This document shows, in pieces, positions 46,159-57,749 of a stretch of 64,000 bases of DNA (position 1 is the first letter of the stretch; the number at the start of each line of letters is the position of its first letter). Both the position numbers and the translations under genes were made by a program. The stretch comes from Thinopyrum elongatum (Eukaryota; Streptophyta; Magnoliopsida; Poales; Poaceae): contig CM022297.1 in the NCBI GenBank assembly GCA_011799875.1, forward strand, positions 448,743,292 through 448,807,291, read 5' to 3'. Below the pieces are notes generated by a model. The model saw nothing but the letters and a program-made list of their open reading frames with translations, was not told the DNA's origin and ran no database searches.

Positions 46159-46171
46159 GGCAACGGCGCCA
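46159..46171 (-). other. Primer-binding site of the Athila-like element
   Basis: The minus strand reads TGGCGCCGTTGCC, the site used by Athila-type elements (tRNA-Asp), 11 bases inside the LTR end at 46183. Confidence 0.85.
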
Positions 46172-46182
46172 GAAATTCTTCC

Positions 46183-46801
46183 TGCTACTTCTTGAGCTTG
46201 TCATTTTTCCCTTGAAGAGGAAAAGGTGATGCAGCAAAGTAGAGATAAGTATTTCCCTCAGTTAAGAACTAAGGTATCAATCCAGTAGGAAGCACAAGCA
46301 AGTCTCCAATATATGCACCTGCACAAACTAACAAACACTTGCACACAACGCGAAAAAGTGGTTGTCAATCCCTTCACGGTCACGAACAAGAGTGAGATCT
46401 AATAGAGATAGGTATAAAAGATAAATAAAAGAGCAAACTAAAGTAAATATAAATAAATTGCAGCAAGGTATTTTTGAGTTTTTTGGTTTATAGATCTAAA
46501 AATATATGATGGAAAATAGACCCGGGGGCCATAGGTTTCACTAGAGGCTTCTCTCTTTAAAGAAAACATACGGTGGGTAAACAAATTACTGTTGAGCAAC
46601 TGATAGAAAAGCGCATAGTTATAACGACATCTAAGGCAATGATCATGAATATAGGCATCACGTCCGTGACAAGTAGATCGAAACGATTCTGCATCTACTA
46701 CTATTACTCCACACATCGACCGACTCCTGCCTGCATCTAGAGTATTAAGTTCATAAGAACAGAGCAACGCTTTAAGTAAGATGACATGATATAGAGGGAT
46801 A
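46183..46801 (-). repeat. 5' LTR of the Athila-like element, 3' part only
   Basis: It matches 38495-39130 with few differences and is then interrupted by Copia D at 46802 (flank GGATA). The remainder lies beyond the window. Confidence 0.88.
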
Positions 46802-48051
46802 TGATGGAAATATGCCCTAGAGGCAATAATAAAGTTGTTATTATTATATTTCCTTATTCATGATAAAGGTTTATTATTCATGCTAGAATTGTATTGATCG
46901 GAAACTTAAATACATGTGTGGATACATAAACAAATACCGTGTCCCTAGTAAGCCTCTACTAGACTAGCTCGTTGATTAAAGATGGTTAAGGTTTCCTAAC
47001 CATGGACATGTGTTGTCACTTGATAATAGGATCACATCATTAGAAGAATGATGTGATGGCAAGACCCATACGTTAGCTTAGCATATGATCGTTCAGTTTA
47101 TTGCAACTGCTTTCTTAATGTTAAATACATGTTCCTTAGACCATGAGATCATGCAACTCCCGGATACCGGAGGAATGCCTTGTGTGCTATCAAACGTCAC
47201 AACGTAACTGGGTGATCATAAATATGCTCTACAGGTATCTCCGAAGGTGTCTGTTGAGTTGGAGTGAATCGAGATTGGGATTTGTCACTCCTTGTATCGA
47301 AGAGGTATCTCTGGGACCTCTCGGTAATACAGCATCACAAGAAGCTTGCAGGCAAAGTGACTAAGGAGTTAGTTACGAGATGATGTATTATGGAACGAGT
47401 AAAGAGACTTGCCGGTAATGAGATTGAACTAGGTTTGAAGATACCGACGATCAAATCTCGAGCAAGTAACATACCGACAGACAAAGGGAATTACGTATGT
47501 TGTCATAAGGTTCGACCGATAAAGATCTTTGTAGAATATGTAGGAACCAATATGGGCATCCAGGTCCCGCTATTGGTTATTGACTGGAGAGTCGTCTAGG
47601 TCATGTCTACATCATTCTCGAACCCGTAGGGTCCGCATGCTTAACGTTCGTTGACAATATAGTATAATATGAGTTATGTGATTTGGTGACCGAATGTTGT
47701 TCGGAGTCCCGGATGAGATCACGGACATGACGAGGAGCTCCGGAATGGTCCGAAGGTAAAGATTGATATATAGGACAATGCTATTTGGTCACCGGAAAGG
47801 TTTCGGGATGTACCGGGTATTCATCGAGTCACCGGAAGGGGTTCCGGGAGACCTACGTGGATTATATGGGCCTAATGGGCCAAGGGGAGGCACACACCAG
47901 CCCACAAGGGGTTGGTGCGCCCTCTCCCTGGCCGCCGGCCCTAGGGAAGGAAAGGGGGGGCTAGCCCCTCCTGCCTTTCCCTCCTCATGGGAGAAAGGAA
48001 AAGGGGGGCACCACCCTCCCCTGCCTTTCCCCGCGCTCCTAAGAAAGTCAA

Positions 48052-48074
48052 GGGGGGGGGGGGGGGGGGGGGGG
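48052..48074 (+). repeat. 23-base G run in the D LTR
   Basis: An uninterrupted G homopolymer in the GC-rich U3 part. Its length may be a sequencing or assembly uncertainty. Confidence 0.8.
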
Positions 48075-48150
48075 CGGCTAGGGCAAGGCCCAAGGTGGCG
48101 GTCAGCCACTTGGGGGAACCCTAGGCTGCCTCCCGTCCTCTCCCCCTACC

Positions 48151-48159
48151 TATATATAT
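48151..48159 (+). promoter_or_regulatory. TATA box of the D LTR
   Basis: TATATATAT after a C-rich run, at the usual place for Angela-type LTRs. Confidence 0.65.
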
Positions 48160-48591
48160 GAGTGGAGGGAGAGGGGCAACAAACACCACGATCCCCAAGC
48201 CATGTGCGGCGCCCGCCCCTCTCCCTCTAGTTCACCCTCGGTCATATTTTCGTAGTGCTCGGCGAAGCCCTGCGGAGATAGTTGCATTACCACCGTCACC
48301 ATGCCGTCGTGCTGCCGGAACTCATCTACTACTTCACCCGTCTTGCTGGATCAAGAAGGCGAGGACGTCATCGAGCTGAACGTGTGCTGAACGTGGAGGT
48401 GCCGTACATTCGGTACTTGATCGGGCGGATCGTGAAGGTGTTCGACTACATCAACCGTGTTGATAAACGCTTCCCTAAACGGTTTACGAGGGTACGTAGA
48501 CACACTCTCCCCTCTCGTAGATATGCATCTCCATGGATAGATCTTGCGTGTGCGTAGATTTTATTTTTTGTTTTCCTTGGAACGTTTCCCA

Positions 48592-49113
48592 ATAGATGAT
48601 ATGCATGAGTAGAACACAAAGAAGTTGTGGGCGGTGATGTTCATACTACTTACCACCAACGTCTTATTTTGATTCAGAGGTATTGTGGGATGAAGCGGCC
48701 CGGACCAACTTTACATGTCCACGCACATGAGACCGGTTCCACCGACTGACATGCAACTTGTTTTGCATAAAGGTGGCTGGCGGGTGTCTATTTCTCCTAC
48801 TTTAGTTGAATCGAATTTGACTATGGCCGGTCCTTGAAGAAGGTTAAAACAGCAAACTTGATAAATCACCGTTGTGGTTTTGCGTAGGTAAGAGCGGTTC
48901 TTGCTAGTTGCCCGTAGCAGCCACGTAAAACTTGCAACAACAAAGTAGAGGATGTCTAACTTGTTTTTGCAGGGTATGTTGTGATGTGATATGGTCAAGA
49001 CATGATGTGATATATGTTGTTGTATGAGATGATCATGTTTTGTAATATCGACAACCGGCAGGAGCCTTAGGGTTGTCTCTTAATTATTGTATGAAATGCA
49101 AGCGCCATGTAAT
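48592..49113 (+). other. Leader of Copia D, interrupted
   Basis: Matches the A leader (about 52531-53044) with scattered differences; there is no coding region. The last five bases GTAAT (49109-49113) are probably the target duplication of B. Confidence 0.75.
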
Positions 49114-50817
49114 TGTTGGGAAACGTAGCATGCAATTTCAAAAAATTTCCTACGCTCACGCAAGATCTATCTAGGAGATGGATAGCAGCGAGGGGGGAGA
49201 GTGTGTCTACGTACCCTCATAGACCGAAAGCGCAAGCGTTTGACAACGCAGTTGATGTAGTCGAACTTCTTCTCGTTCCGATCGATCAAGCACCGAACGT
49301 ACGGCACCTCCGAGTTCTGCACACGTTCAGCTCGATGACGTCCCTCGAACTCTTGATCCAGCAAAGTGTCGAGGAAGTAGATGAGTTCCGTCAGCACGAC
49401 GGCGTGGTGACGGTGATGGTGAAGTGATCTGCGCTGGGCTTCGCCTAAGCACTACGAAGATATGACCTTGGGAGTAAACGATGGAGGGGGGCGCCGCACA
49501 TGGCTATGCAATAGTCTGGGGTGTGCTAGGGGCGCCCCCCCACATATATATAGGTGGGGGGGAGAGGGGAGGCAGCCAAGGAGGCGCCCAAGTAGGCCGA
49601 ATCCTACTTGGGGCCTTCCCATGGCCGGCGCCCCCCTTCCTTATTTACCGGAGGGGGAAGGAAAGAGGAGGGAGGAGGGAAGGAAGGGGGAGGCTGAATC
49701 CCTCCCCTTCCTTCTCTCTCCTTCTCTTTCCTTCTCCTCTAGTGCGGCCCATATGGGGGGCGCAGCAGCCCCTGGTGGCTGCTGTGTTTCCCCTCTTGGC
49801 CCATAAGGCCCATATCTTTTGCCGGGGGTGCCCGGAACCCCTTCCGGTGACCCGATATGTACCTGGTACCCTCCGGAACATTTCCGGTGTCTGAATACCA
49901 TCGTCCTATATATCAATCTTTACATCTCGACCATTTCGAGACTCCTCGTCGTGTCCGTGATCTCATTTGGGACTCCGAACAACATTCGGTCATCAAATCA
50001 CATAACTCATATAATACTAAATCATCATCGAACGTTAAGCGTGCGGACCCTACGGGTTCGAGAACTATGTAGACATGACCGAGACACTTCTCCGGTCAAT
50101 AACCAATAGAGGAACCGGGATGCTCATATTGGCTCCCACATATTCTACGAAGATCTTTATCGGTCGAACCGTGATGACAACATACGTTATTCCCTTTGTC
50201 CATCGGCATGTTACTTGCCCGAGATTCGATCATCGGTATCTTCATACCTAGTTCAATCTCGTTACCGGAAAGTCTCTTTACTCATTGCGTAATACATCAT
50301 CCTGTAACTAACTCATTAGTCACTTTGCTTGCAAGGCTTCTTATGATGTGCATTACCGAGAGGGCCCAGAGATACCTCTCCGATACTCGGAGTGACAAAT
50401 CCTAATCTTGATCTACGCCAACCCAACAGACACCTTCGGAGATACCTGTAGAGCATCTTTATAATCACCCAGTTATGTTGTGATGTTTGATAGCACACAA
50501 GGCATTCCTCCAGTATCCGGGAGTTGCATAATCTCATAGTCGAAGGAATATGTATTTGACATGAAGAAAGCAGTAGCAATAAAACTGAACAATCATTATT
50601 CTAAGCTAACAGATGGATCTTGTCCATCACATCATTCTCCTAATGATGTGATCCCATTATAAAATGACAACTCATGTCCATGGTCAGGAAACCTTAACCA
50701 TCTTTGATTAACGAGCTAGTCAAGTAGAGGCTCACTAGGGACACAGTGTTTGTCTAAGTATTCACACATGTATTTAGGTTTCCGATCAATACAATTCTAG
50801 CATGAATAATAAACATT
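49114..50817 (-). repeat. 3' LTR of Copia B, main part
   Basis: The LTR except its first 64 bases, which lie at 59488-59551 beyond element A. It is the left arm of the large palindrome with the A 5' LTR. Confidence 0.88.
49543..49553 (-). promoter_or_regulatory. TATA box of the B LTR
   Basis: TATATATAT on the minus strand in a C/G-rich setting. Confidence 0.6.
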
Positions 50818-52504
50818 CATGATAAATGTTTATTATTCATGCTAGAATTGTATTAACCGGAAACTTAGTACATGTGTGAATACATAGACAAAACAGAGTG
50901 TCCCTAGTATGCCTCTAATTGACTAGCTCATTCATTAAAGATGGTTAAAGTTTCTTGACCATAGACATGTGTTGTCATTTAATGAATGGGATCACATCAT
51001 TAGAGAATTATGTGATGGACAAGACCCATCCGTTAGCTTAGCATAATGATCGTTAAGTTTTGTTGCTATTGCTTTCTTCATGACTTATACATATTCCTCT
51101 GACTATGAGATTATGCAACTCCCGAATACCGAAGGAACACCTTGTGTGCTATCAAACGTCACAACGTAATTGGGAGATTATAAAGATGCTCTACAGGTAT
51201 CTCCGAAGGTGTTTGTTGGGTTAGCATAGATCGAGACTAGGATTTGTCACTCCGAGTATCGGAGAGGTATCTCTGGGCTCTCTCGGTAATGCACATCACT
51301 ACAAGCCTTGCAAGCAATGTGACTAATGAGTTGGTTACGGGATGATGCATTACGGAACGAGTAAAGAGACTTGCCGGTAATGAGATTGAACTAGGTATGA
51401 AGATACCGATGATCGAATCTCGGGCAAGTAACATACCGATGACAAAGGGAATAACGTATGTTGTCATTACGGTTTAACCGATAAAGATCTTCGTAGAATA
51501 TGTAGGATCCAATATGAGCATTTAGGTTCCGCTGCTGGTTATTGATTGGAGATGTGTCTCGGTCATGTCTACATAGTTCTCGAACCCGTAGGGTCCGCAC
51601 GCTTAACGTTCGATGACGATTTGTATTATGAGTTATGTGTTTTGGTGACCGAAGATTGTTCGGAGTCCCGGATGAGATCACGGACATGACGAGGAGTCTC
51701 AAAATGGTCGAGAGTTAAAGATTGATATATTGGAAGGTTATATTCGGACACCGGAATAGTTCCGGATCATTTCGGGTATTTTTCGGAGTACGGGGAGGTT
51801 ACCGGAACCCCCCCGGAGAGTTAAGGCCTCATGGGCCATAGGGAAAAGGGGAGGCAGCCCACAAGGGGTGGTTGCGCCCCCTCCCATGGGGAGTCCGAAT
51901 TGGACTAGGGGAGGGGGCGTGCCCCCCTTTCCTTCTCCTGTTCTCTCTCCCTTTCCCCCTTTCCCACTCCGGAAAATGAAGGGGGAATCCTACTAGGACT
52001 GGGAGTCCTAGTAGCACTCCCCCCCATGGCGCGCCCCCCTTGGTGGACGGCCTCCTCCTCCCCTCCTTTATATACAGGGGCAGGGGGGCACCCTAGAACA
52101 CATCAGTTATTCTCTTAGCCGTGTGCGGTGCCCCCCTCCACAGTTTACTCCTTCGGTCATAGCGTCGTAGTGCTTAGGCGAAGCCCTGCGCGGATCACAT
52201 CACCAACACCGTCGCCACACCGTCGTGCTGACGGAACTCTCCCTCGACCCTCTACTGGATCAAGAGTTCGAGGGACGTCATCGAGCTGAACGTGTGCTGA
52301 ACACGGAGGTGCCGTACGATCGGTGCTTGGATCGGTTGGATTGTGAAGACGTTCGACTACATCAACCGCGTTAACATAACGCTTCCGCTTTCGGTCTACG
52401 AGGGTACGTGGACACACTCTCCCCCTCTCGTTGCTATGCATCTCCTAGAAAGATCTTGCGTGAGCGTAGGAAAATTTTGAAATTGCATGCTACGTTCCCT
52501 AACA
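50818..52504 (+). repeat. 5' LTR of Copia A, head missing
   Basis: It begins at the point equivalent to about base 57 of the 3' LTR and lacks TGAAGGAAATATGCCC. It ends CGTTCCCTAACA. A TATA sequence TTTATATAC is at 52067-52075. Confidence 0.88.
52067..52075 (+). promoter_or_regulatory. TATA box of the A 5' LTR
   Basis: TTTATATAC, repeated in the 3' LTR near 59054. Confidence 0.65.
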
Positions 52505-52505
52505 G

Positions 52506-52518
52506 TGGCATCCGAGCC
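52506..52518 (+). other. Primer-binding site of Copia A, degenerate
   Basis: TGGCATCCGAGCC; the canonical tRNA-Met site is TGGTATCAGAGCC, so two of 13 positions differ. Confidence 0.7.
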
Positions 52519-53732
52519 AGGTCAATGCGTAGATGATATGCACGAGTAGAACACAAAGAGTTGTGGGTAATAATAGTCATACTGCTTACCACCAACGTCT
52601 TACTTTGATTCGGCGGTATTGTTGGATGAAGCGGCCCGGACCGACATTACATGACCGCGTTCATGAGACTGGTTCTACCGACATGCTTTGCACACAGGTG
52701 GCTGGCGGGTGTCTGTTTCTCCAACTTTAGTTGAATCAAGTTTGACTACGGCCGGTCCTTGTTGAAGGTTAAAACAGCACACTTGACGAAAAATCGTTGT
52801 GGTTTTGATGCGTAGGTAAGAACGGTTCTTGCTAGAAGCCCGTAGCAGCCACGTAAAACTTGCAACAACAAAGTAGAGGACGTCTAACTTGTTTTTGCAG
52901 GGCATGTTGTGATGTGATATGGTCAAGACATGATGTGATATACGTTGTTGTATGAGATGATCATGTTTTGTAAAAGTTATCGGCAACTGGCAGGAGCCTT
53001 ATGGTTGTCGCTTTATTGTATGAAATGGAATCGCCATGTAATTGCTTTACTTTATCACTATGCGTTAGCGATAGTTGTAGAAGCAATAGTTAGCGAGACG
53101 ACAACGACGCTACGATGGAGATCAAGGTGTCAAGCCAGTGACGATGGAGATCATGACGGTGCTTTGGAGATGGAGATCAAAGGCACAAGATGGTGATGGC
53201 CATATCATGTCACATATTTTGATTGCATGTGATGTTTATCTTTTATGCATCTGATTTTGCTTAGTACGGCGGTAGCATTATAAGATGATCCCTCACTAAA
53301 TTTCAAGGCATAAGTGTTCTCCCTGAGTATGCACCGTTGCGACAGTTCGTCGTGCCGAGACACCACGTGATGATCGGGTGTGATAAGCTCTACGTTCACA
53401 TACAACGGGTGCAAGACAGTTTTGCACGTGCGGAATACTCGGGTTAAACTTGACGAGCCTAGCATATGCAGATATGGCCTCGGAACACTGAGACCGAAAG
53501 GTCGAACATGAATCATATAGTAGATATGATCAACATAGAGATGTTCACCATTGAAAACTACTCCATCTCACGTGATGATCGGACATGGTTTAGTTGATTT
53601 GGATCACGTGATCATTTAGATGACTAGAGGGATGTCTATCTAAGTGGGAGTTCTTAAGTAATATGATTAATTGAACTTTAATTTATCATGAACTTAGTCC
53701 TGATAGTTTTTGCATATCTATGTTGTAGATCA
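52519..53732 (+). other. Leader of Copia A
   Basis: A long untranslated region of about 1.2 kb, typical of Angela/BARE elements. Only short chance frames; no gene. Confidence 0.75.
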
Positions 53733-56700
53733 ATGGCCCGTGCTACCGTTCCCTTGAATTTTAATGCGTTCCTAGAGAAAGCTAAGTTGAAAGATGATGG
53801 TAGCAACTACACGGACTGGGTCCGTAACTTGAAGATTATCCTCATTGCTGCACAGAAGAATTATGTCCTTGATGCACCGCTAGGTGAAAGGCCTGCTGCA
53901 GGAGCAGATGCTAATGTTATGAACATCTGGCAAGCTCGATCTGATGACTACTCGATAGTTCAGTGTGCCATGCTTTACGGCTTAGAATCGGGACTTCAAA
54001 GATGTTTTGAACGTCATGGAGCATATGAGATGTTCCAGGAGTTGAAGTTAATATTTCAAGCAAATGCCCGAGTTGAGAGATATGAAGTCTCCAACAAGTT
54101 CTATAGCTGCAAGATGGTGGAGAACAGTTCTGTTAGAGAACACATACTCAGAATGTCTGGGTACCATAACCACTTGACTCAGCTGGGAGTTAATCTCCCG
54201 GATGATAGTGTTATTGACAGAGTTCTTCAATCACTGCCACCAAGCTATAAAGGCTTCGTGATGAACTATAATATGCAAGGGATGGAGAAGACTATTCCCG
54301 AGCTCTTCGCTATGCTCAAAGCTGCGGAGGTAGAAATCAAGAAGGAGCATCAAGTGTTGATGGTTAACAAGACCACTAGTTTCAAGAAAAAGGGCAAGGG
54401 AAAGAAGGGGAACTTCAAGAAGAATGGCAAGCAAGTTGCCACTCCCGGGAAGAAGCCCAAGTCTGGAGCCAAGCCTGAAACTGAGTGCTTCTACTGCAAA
54501 GGGACTGGTCACTGGAAGCGGAACTGCCCCAAGTATTTGGCGGATAAGAAGAATGGCAAAGTGAACAAAGGTATATTTGATATACATGTTATTGATGTGT
54601 ACCATACTAATGCTCGTAGTAGTGCCTGGGTATTTGATACCGGTTCAGTTGCTCATATTTGTAACTTGAAACAGGGACTACGGATTAAACGAAGATTGGC
54701 TAAGGACGAGGTGACGATGCGCGTCGGGAATGGTTCCAAGGTTGATGTGATCACCGTCGGCAAGCTACCTCTACATCTACCTTCGGGATTAGTTTTAGAC
54801 CTGAATAATTGTTATTTGGTGCCAGCGTTGAGCATGAACATTATATCTGGATCTTGTTTAATGCGAGACGGTTATTCATTTAAATCAGAGAATAATGGTT
54901 GTTCTATTTATATGAGTAATATCTTTTATGGTCATGCACCCTTGAAGAGTGGTCTATTTTTGCTTAATCTCGATCGTGATGATACGCATATTCATAATAT
55001 TGATGCCAAAAGATGCAAAGTTGATAATGATAGTGCAACATATTTGTGGCACTGCCGTTTAAGTCATATTAGTGTAAAGCGCATGAAAAAACTCCATGTA
55101 GATGGACTTTTGGAATCACTTGATTATGAATCATTTGATGCTTGCGAACCATGCCTCATGGGCAAGATGACTAAGACTCCGTTCTCCGGAATAATGGAGC
55201 GAGCTACAGACTTATTGGAAATAATACATACCGATGTATGCGGTCCGATGAGTGTTGAGGCTCACGGCGGGTATCGTTATTTTCTGACCTTCACAGATGA
55301 TTTGAGCAGATATGGGTATATCTACTTAATGAAACACAAGTCTGAAACATTTGAAAAGTTCAAAGAATTTCAGAGTGAAGTGGAGAATCATCGTAACATG
55401 AAAATAAAGTTTCTACGATCTGATCGCGGAGGCGAATATTTGAGTTACGAGTTTGGCCTTCATTTAAAACAATGTGGAATAGTTTCGCAACTCACGCCAC
55501 GTGGAACACCACAACATAATGGTGTGTCCGAACGTTGTAACCATACTTTATTAGATATGGTGCGATCTATGATGTCTCTTACCGATTTACCACTATCGTT
55601 TTGGGGTTATGCATTAGAGACAGCTGCATTCACGTTAAATAGGGCACCATCTAAATCCATTGAGACGACACCGTATGAACTGTGGTTTGGCAAGAAACCT
55701 AAGCTGTCGTTCCTTAAAGTTTGGGGTTGCGATGCTTATGTGAAAAAGTTTCAGCCTGATAAGCTCGAACCCAAATCGGAGAAGTGCGTCTTCATAGGAT
55801 ACCCAAAAGAAATTGTTGGGTGCACCTTCTATCACAGATCCGAAGGCAAGGTTTTTGTTGCTAAGAATGGATCCTTTCTACAGAAGGAGTTTCTCTCGAA
55901 AGAAGTGAATGAGAGGAAAGTAGAACTTGGTGAGGTAATTGTACCTTCTCTCGAATTGGAGAATAGCTCATCACAGAAAACAGTTCCCGTGATGCCTACA
56001 CCAATTAGTGAGGAAGCTAATGATGATGATCATGAAACTTCAGATCAAGTTACTACCGAACCTCGTAGGTCAACCAGAATACGTTCCGCACTAGAGTGGT
56101 ATGGTAATCCTGTTCTGGAAGTCATGTTACTAGAGCATGACGAACCTACGAACTATGAGGAAGCGATGATGAGCCCAGATTCCGCAAAATGGCTTGAAGC
56201 CATGAAATCTAAGATGGGATCCATGTATGAGAACAAAGTGTGGACTTTGGTTGACTTGCCCGATGATCGGCAAGCCATAGAGAATAAATGGATCTTCAAG
56301 AAGAAGACTGACGCTGACGGTAATGTTACTATCTACAAAGCTCGACTTGTTGCGAAAGGTTTTCGACAAGTTCAAGGGGTTAACTACGATGAGACCTTCT
56401 CACCCATAGTGATGCTTAAGTCTGTCCGAATCATGTTAGCAATTGCTGCATTTTATGATTATGAAATCTAGCAAATGGATGTCAAAACTGCATTCCTTAA
56501 TGGATTTCTCAAAGAAGAGTTGTATATGATGCAACCAGAAGGTTTTGTCGATCCTAAAGGTGCTAACAAAGTGTGCAAGCTCCAGCGATCCATTTATGGA
56601 CTGGTGCAAGCCTCTCGGAGTTGGAATATACGCTTTGATAGTGTGATCAAAGCATATGGTTTTATACTGAATTTTGGAGAAGCCTGTATTTACAAGAAAG

Positions 56701-57716
56701 TGAGTGGGAGCTCTGTAGCATTTCTAATATTATATGTGGATGACATATTGTTGATTGGAAATGATATAGAATTTCTGGATAGCATAAAAGGATACTTGAA
56801 TAAGAATTTTTCAATGAAAGACCTTGGTGAAGCTGCTTATATATTGGGTATCAAGATCTATAGGGATAGATTGAGACGTTTAATAGGACTTTCACAAAGC
56901 ACATACCTTGATAAAGTTTTGAAGAAGTTCAAAATGGATCAGTCAAAGAAAGAGTTCTTGCCGGTGTTGCAAGGTGTGAAGTTGAGTAAGACTCAATGCC
57001 CGACCACTGCAGAAGATAGAGAGAAAATGAAAGTCATTCCCTATGCCTCAGCCATAGGTTCTATCATGTATGCTATGCTGTGTACCAGACCTGATGTGTG
57101 CCTTGCTATAAGTTTAGCAGGGAGGTACCAAAGTAATCCAGGAGTGGATCACTGGACAGCGGTCAAGAACATCCTGAAATACCTGAAAAGTACTAAGGAT
57201 ATGTTTCTCATTTATGGAGGTGACAAAGAGCTTGTCGTAAATGGTTACATCGATGCAAGCTTTGACACTGATCCGGATGACTCTAAGTCACAAACTGGAT
57301 ACGTATTTATATTGAATGGTGGAGCTATCAGTTGGTGCAGTTCCAAGCAGAGCGTCGTGGCGGGATCTACGTGTGAAGCGGAATACATAGCTGCTTCGGA
57401 AGCAGCAAATGAAGGAGTCTAGATGAAGGAGTTCATATCCGATCAAGGTGTTATACCTAGTGCATCGGGTCCAATGAAAATCTTTTGTGACAATACTGGA
57501 GCAATTGCCTTGGCGAAGGAATCCAGATTTCACAAGAGAACCAAACACATCAAGAGACGCTTCAACTCCATCCGCGATCAAGTCAAGGAGGGAGACATAG
57601 AGATTTGCAAAATACATACGGATGTGAATGTTGCAGACCCGTTGACTAAGCCTCTTCCACGAGCAAAACATGATCAGCACCAAGACTCCATGGGTGTTAG
57701 AATCATTACTATGTAA
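53733..57716 (+). pseudogene. Angela-type Copia gag-pol polyprotein with two nonsense codons
   Basis: From MARATVPLNF at 53733 the frame is preserved for about 1327 codons, broken only by TAG at 56469-56471 and TAG at 57420-57422. Order: gag; zinc knuckle CFYCKGTGHWKRNCPKY (about residues 250-266); protease FDTGS (about 300); integrase HHCC finger ending CEPCLMGKM (about 430-475) and core with HTDVCGP, SDRGGEY and a Glu after HNGVSE (about 495-625); RT (about 850-1090) with YVDDILL near 1000; RNase H (about 1170-1290) with DNTGAIALAKE and ADPLTKPLP. Both stops replace a Trp codon that related sequence still has (the second is TGG in B). The start was chosen because it follows the leader and is shared with B. 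Confidence 0.92.
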
Positions 57717-57736
57717 TATAGATTATTGACTCTAGT

Positions 57737-57749
57737 GCAAGTGGGAGAC
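57737..57749 (+). other. Polypurine tract of Copia A
   Basis: GCAAGTGGGAGAC immediately before the 3' LTR. Confidence 0.85.

Larger units (their letters stand above)
38495..46801 (-). mobile_element. Athila/Sabrina-like Gypsy element, non-autonomous
   Basis: On the minus strand: 5' LTR part (46801-46183), primer site, gag, protease, a long non-coding 3' region and the 3' LTR (40060-38495). Termini TGATACGTC and AAGTAGCA fit the Sabrina-like style. No reverse transcriptase, RNase H or integrase is present between protease and 3' LTR, so it would depend on a relative. A solo LTR sits at 42854-43806. The 5' LTR is cut by Copia D at 46802. Confidence 0.82.
46802..48591 (+). repeat. 5' LTR of Copia D
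   Basis: About 1790 bp ending GGAACGTTTCCCA. The final ACA and the primer site are missing: the sequence jumps to TAGATGATATGC, which lies about 28 bp further on in element A. Confidence 0.88.
46802..49113 (+). mobile_element. Copia element D, Angela/BARE type: 5' LTR and part of leader
   Basis: The LTR starts TGATGGAAATATGCCCTAGA, one base off the usual TGTTGG. The internal part stops after CGCCATGTAAT where Copia B begins; the same place in element A continues into TTGCTTTAC. The rest of D must follow B beyond the window. Confidence 0.88.
49114..52504. repeat. Palindrome of about 3.4 kb formed by opposing LTRs of B and A
   Basis: The left arm is the B LTR (49114-50817) and the right arm is the A LTR (50825-52504); the innermost 17 bp (50801-50817 and 50825-50841) are perfect inverted repeats. 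The spacer is CATGATA, 50818-50824. The arms diverge mainly in the GC-rich middle. Confidence 0.8.
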
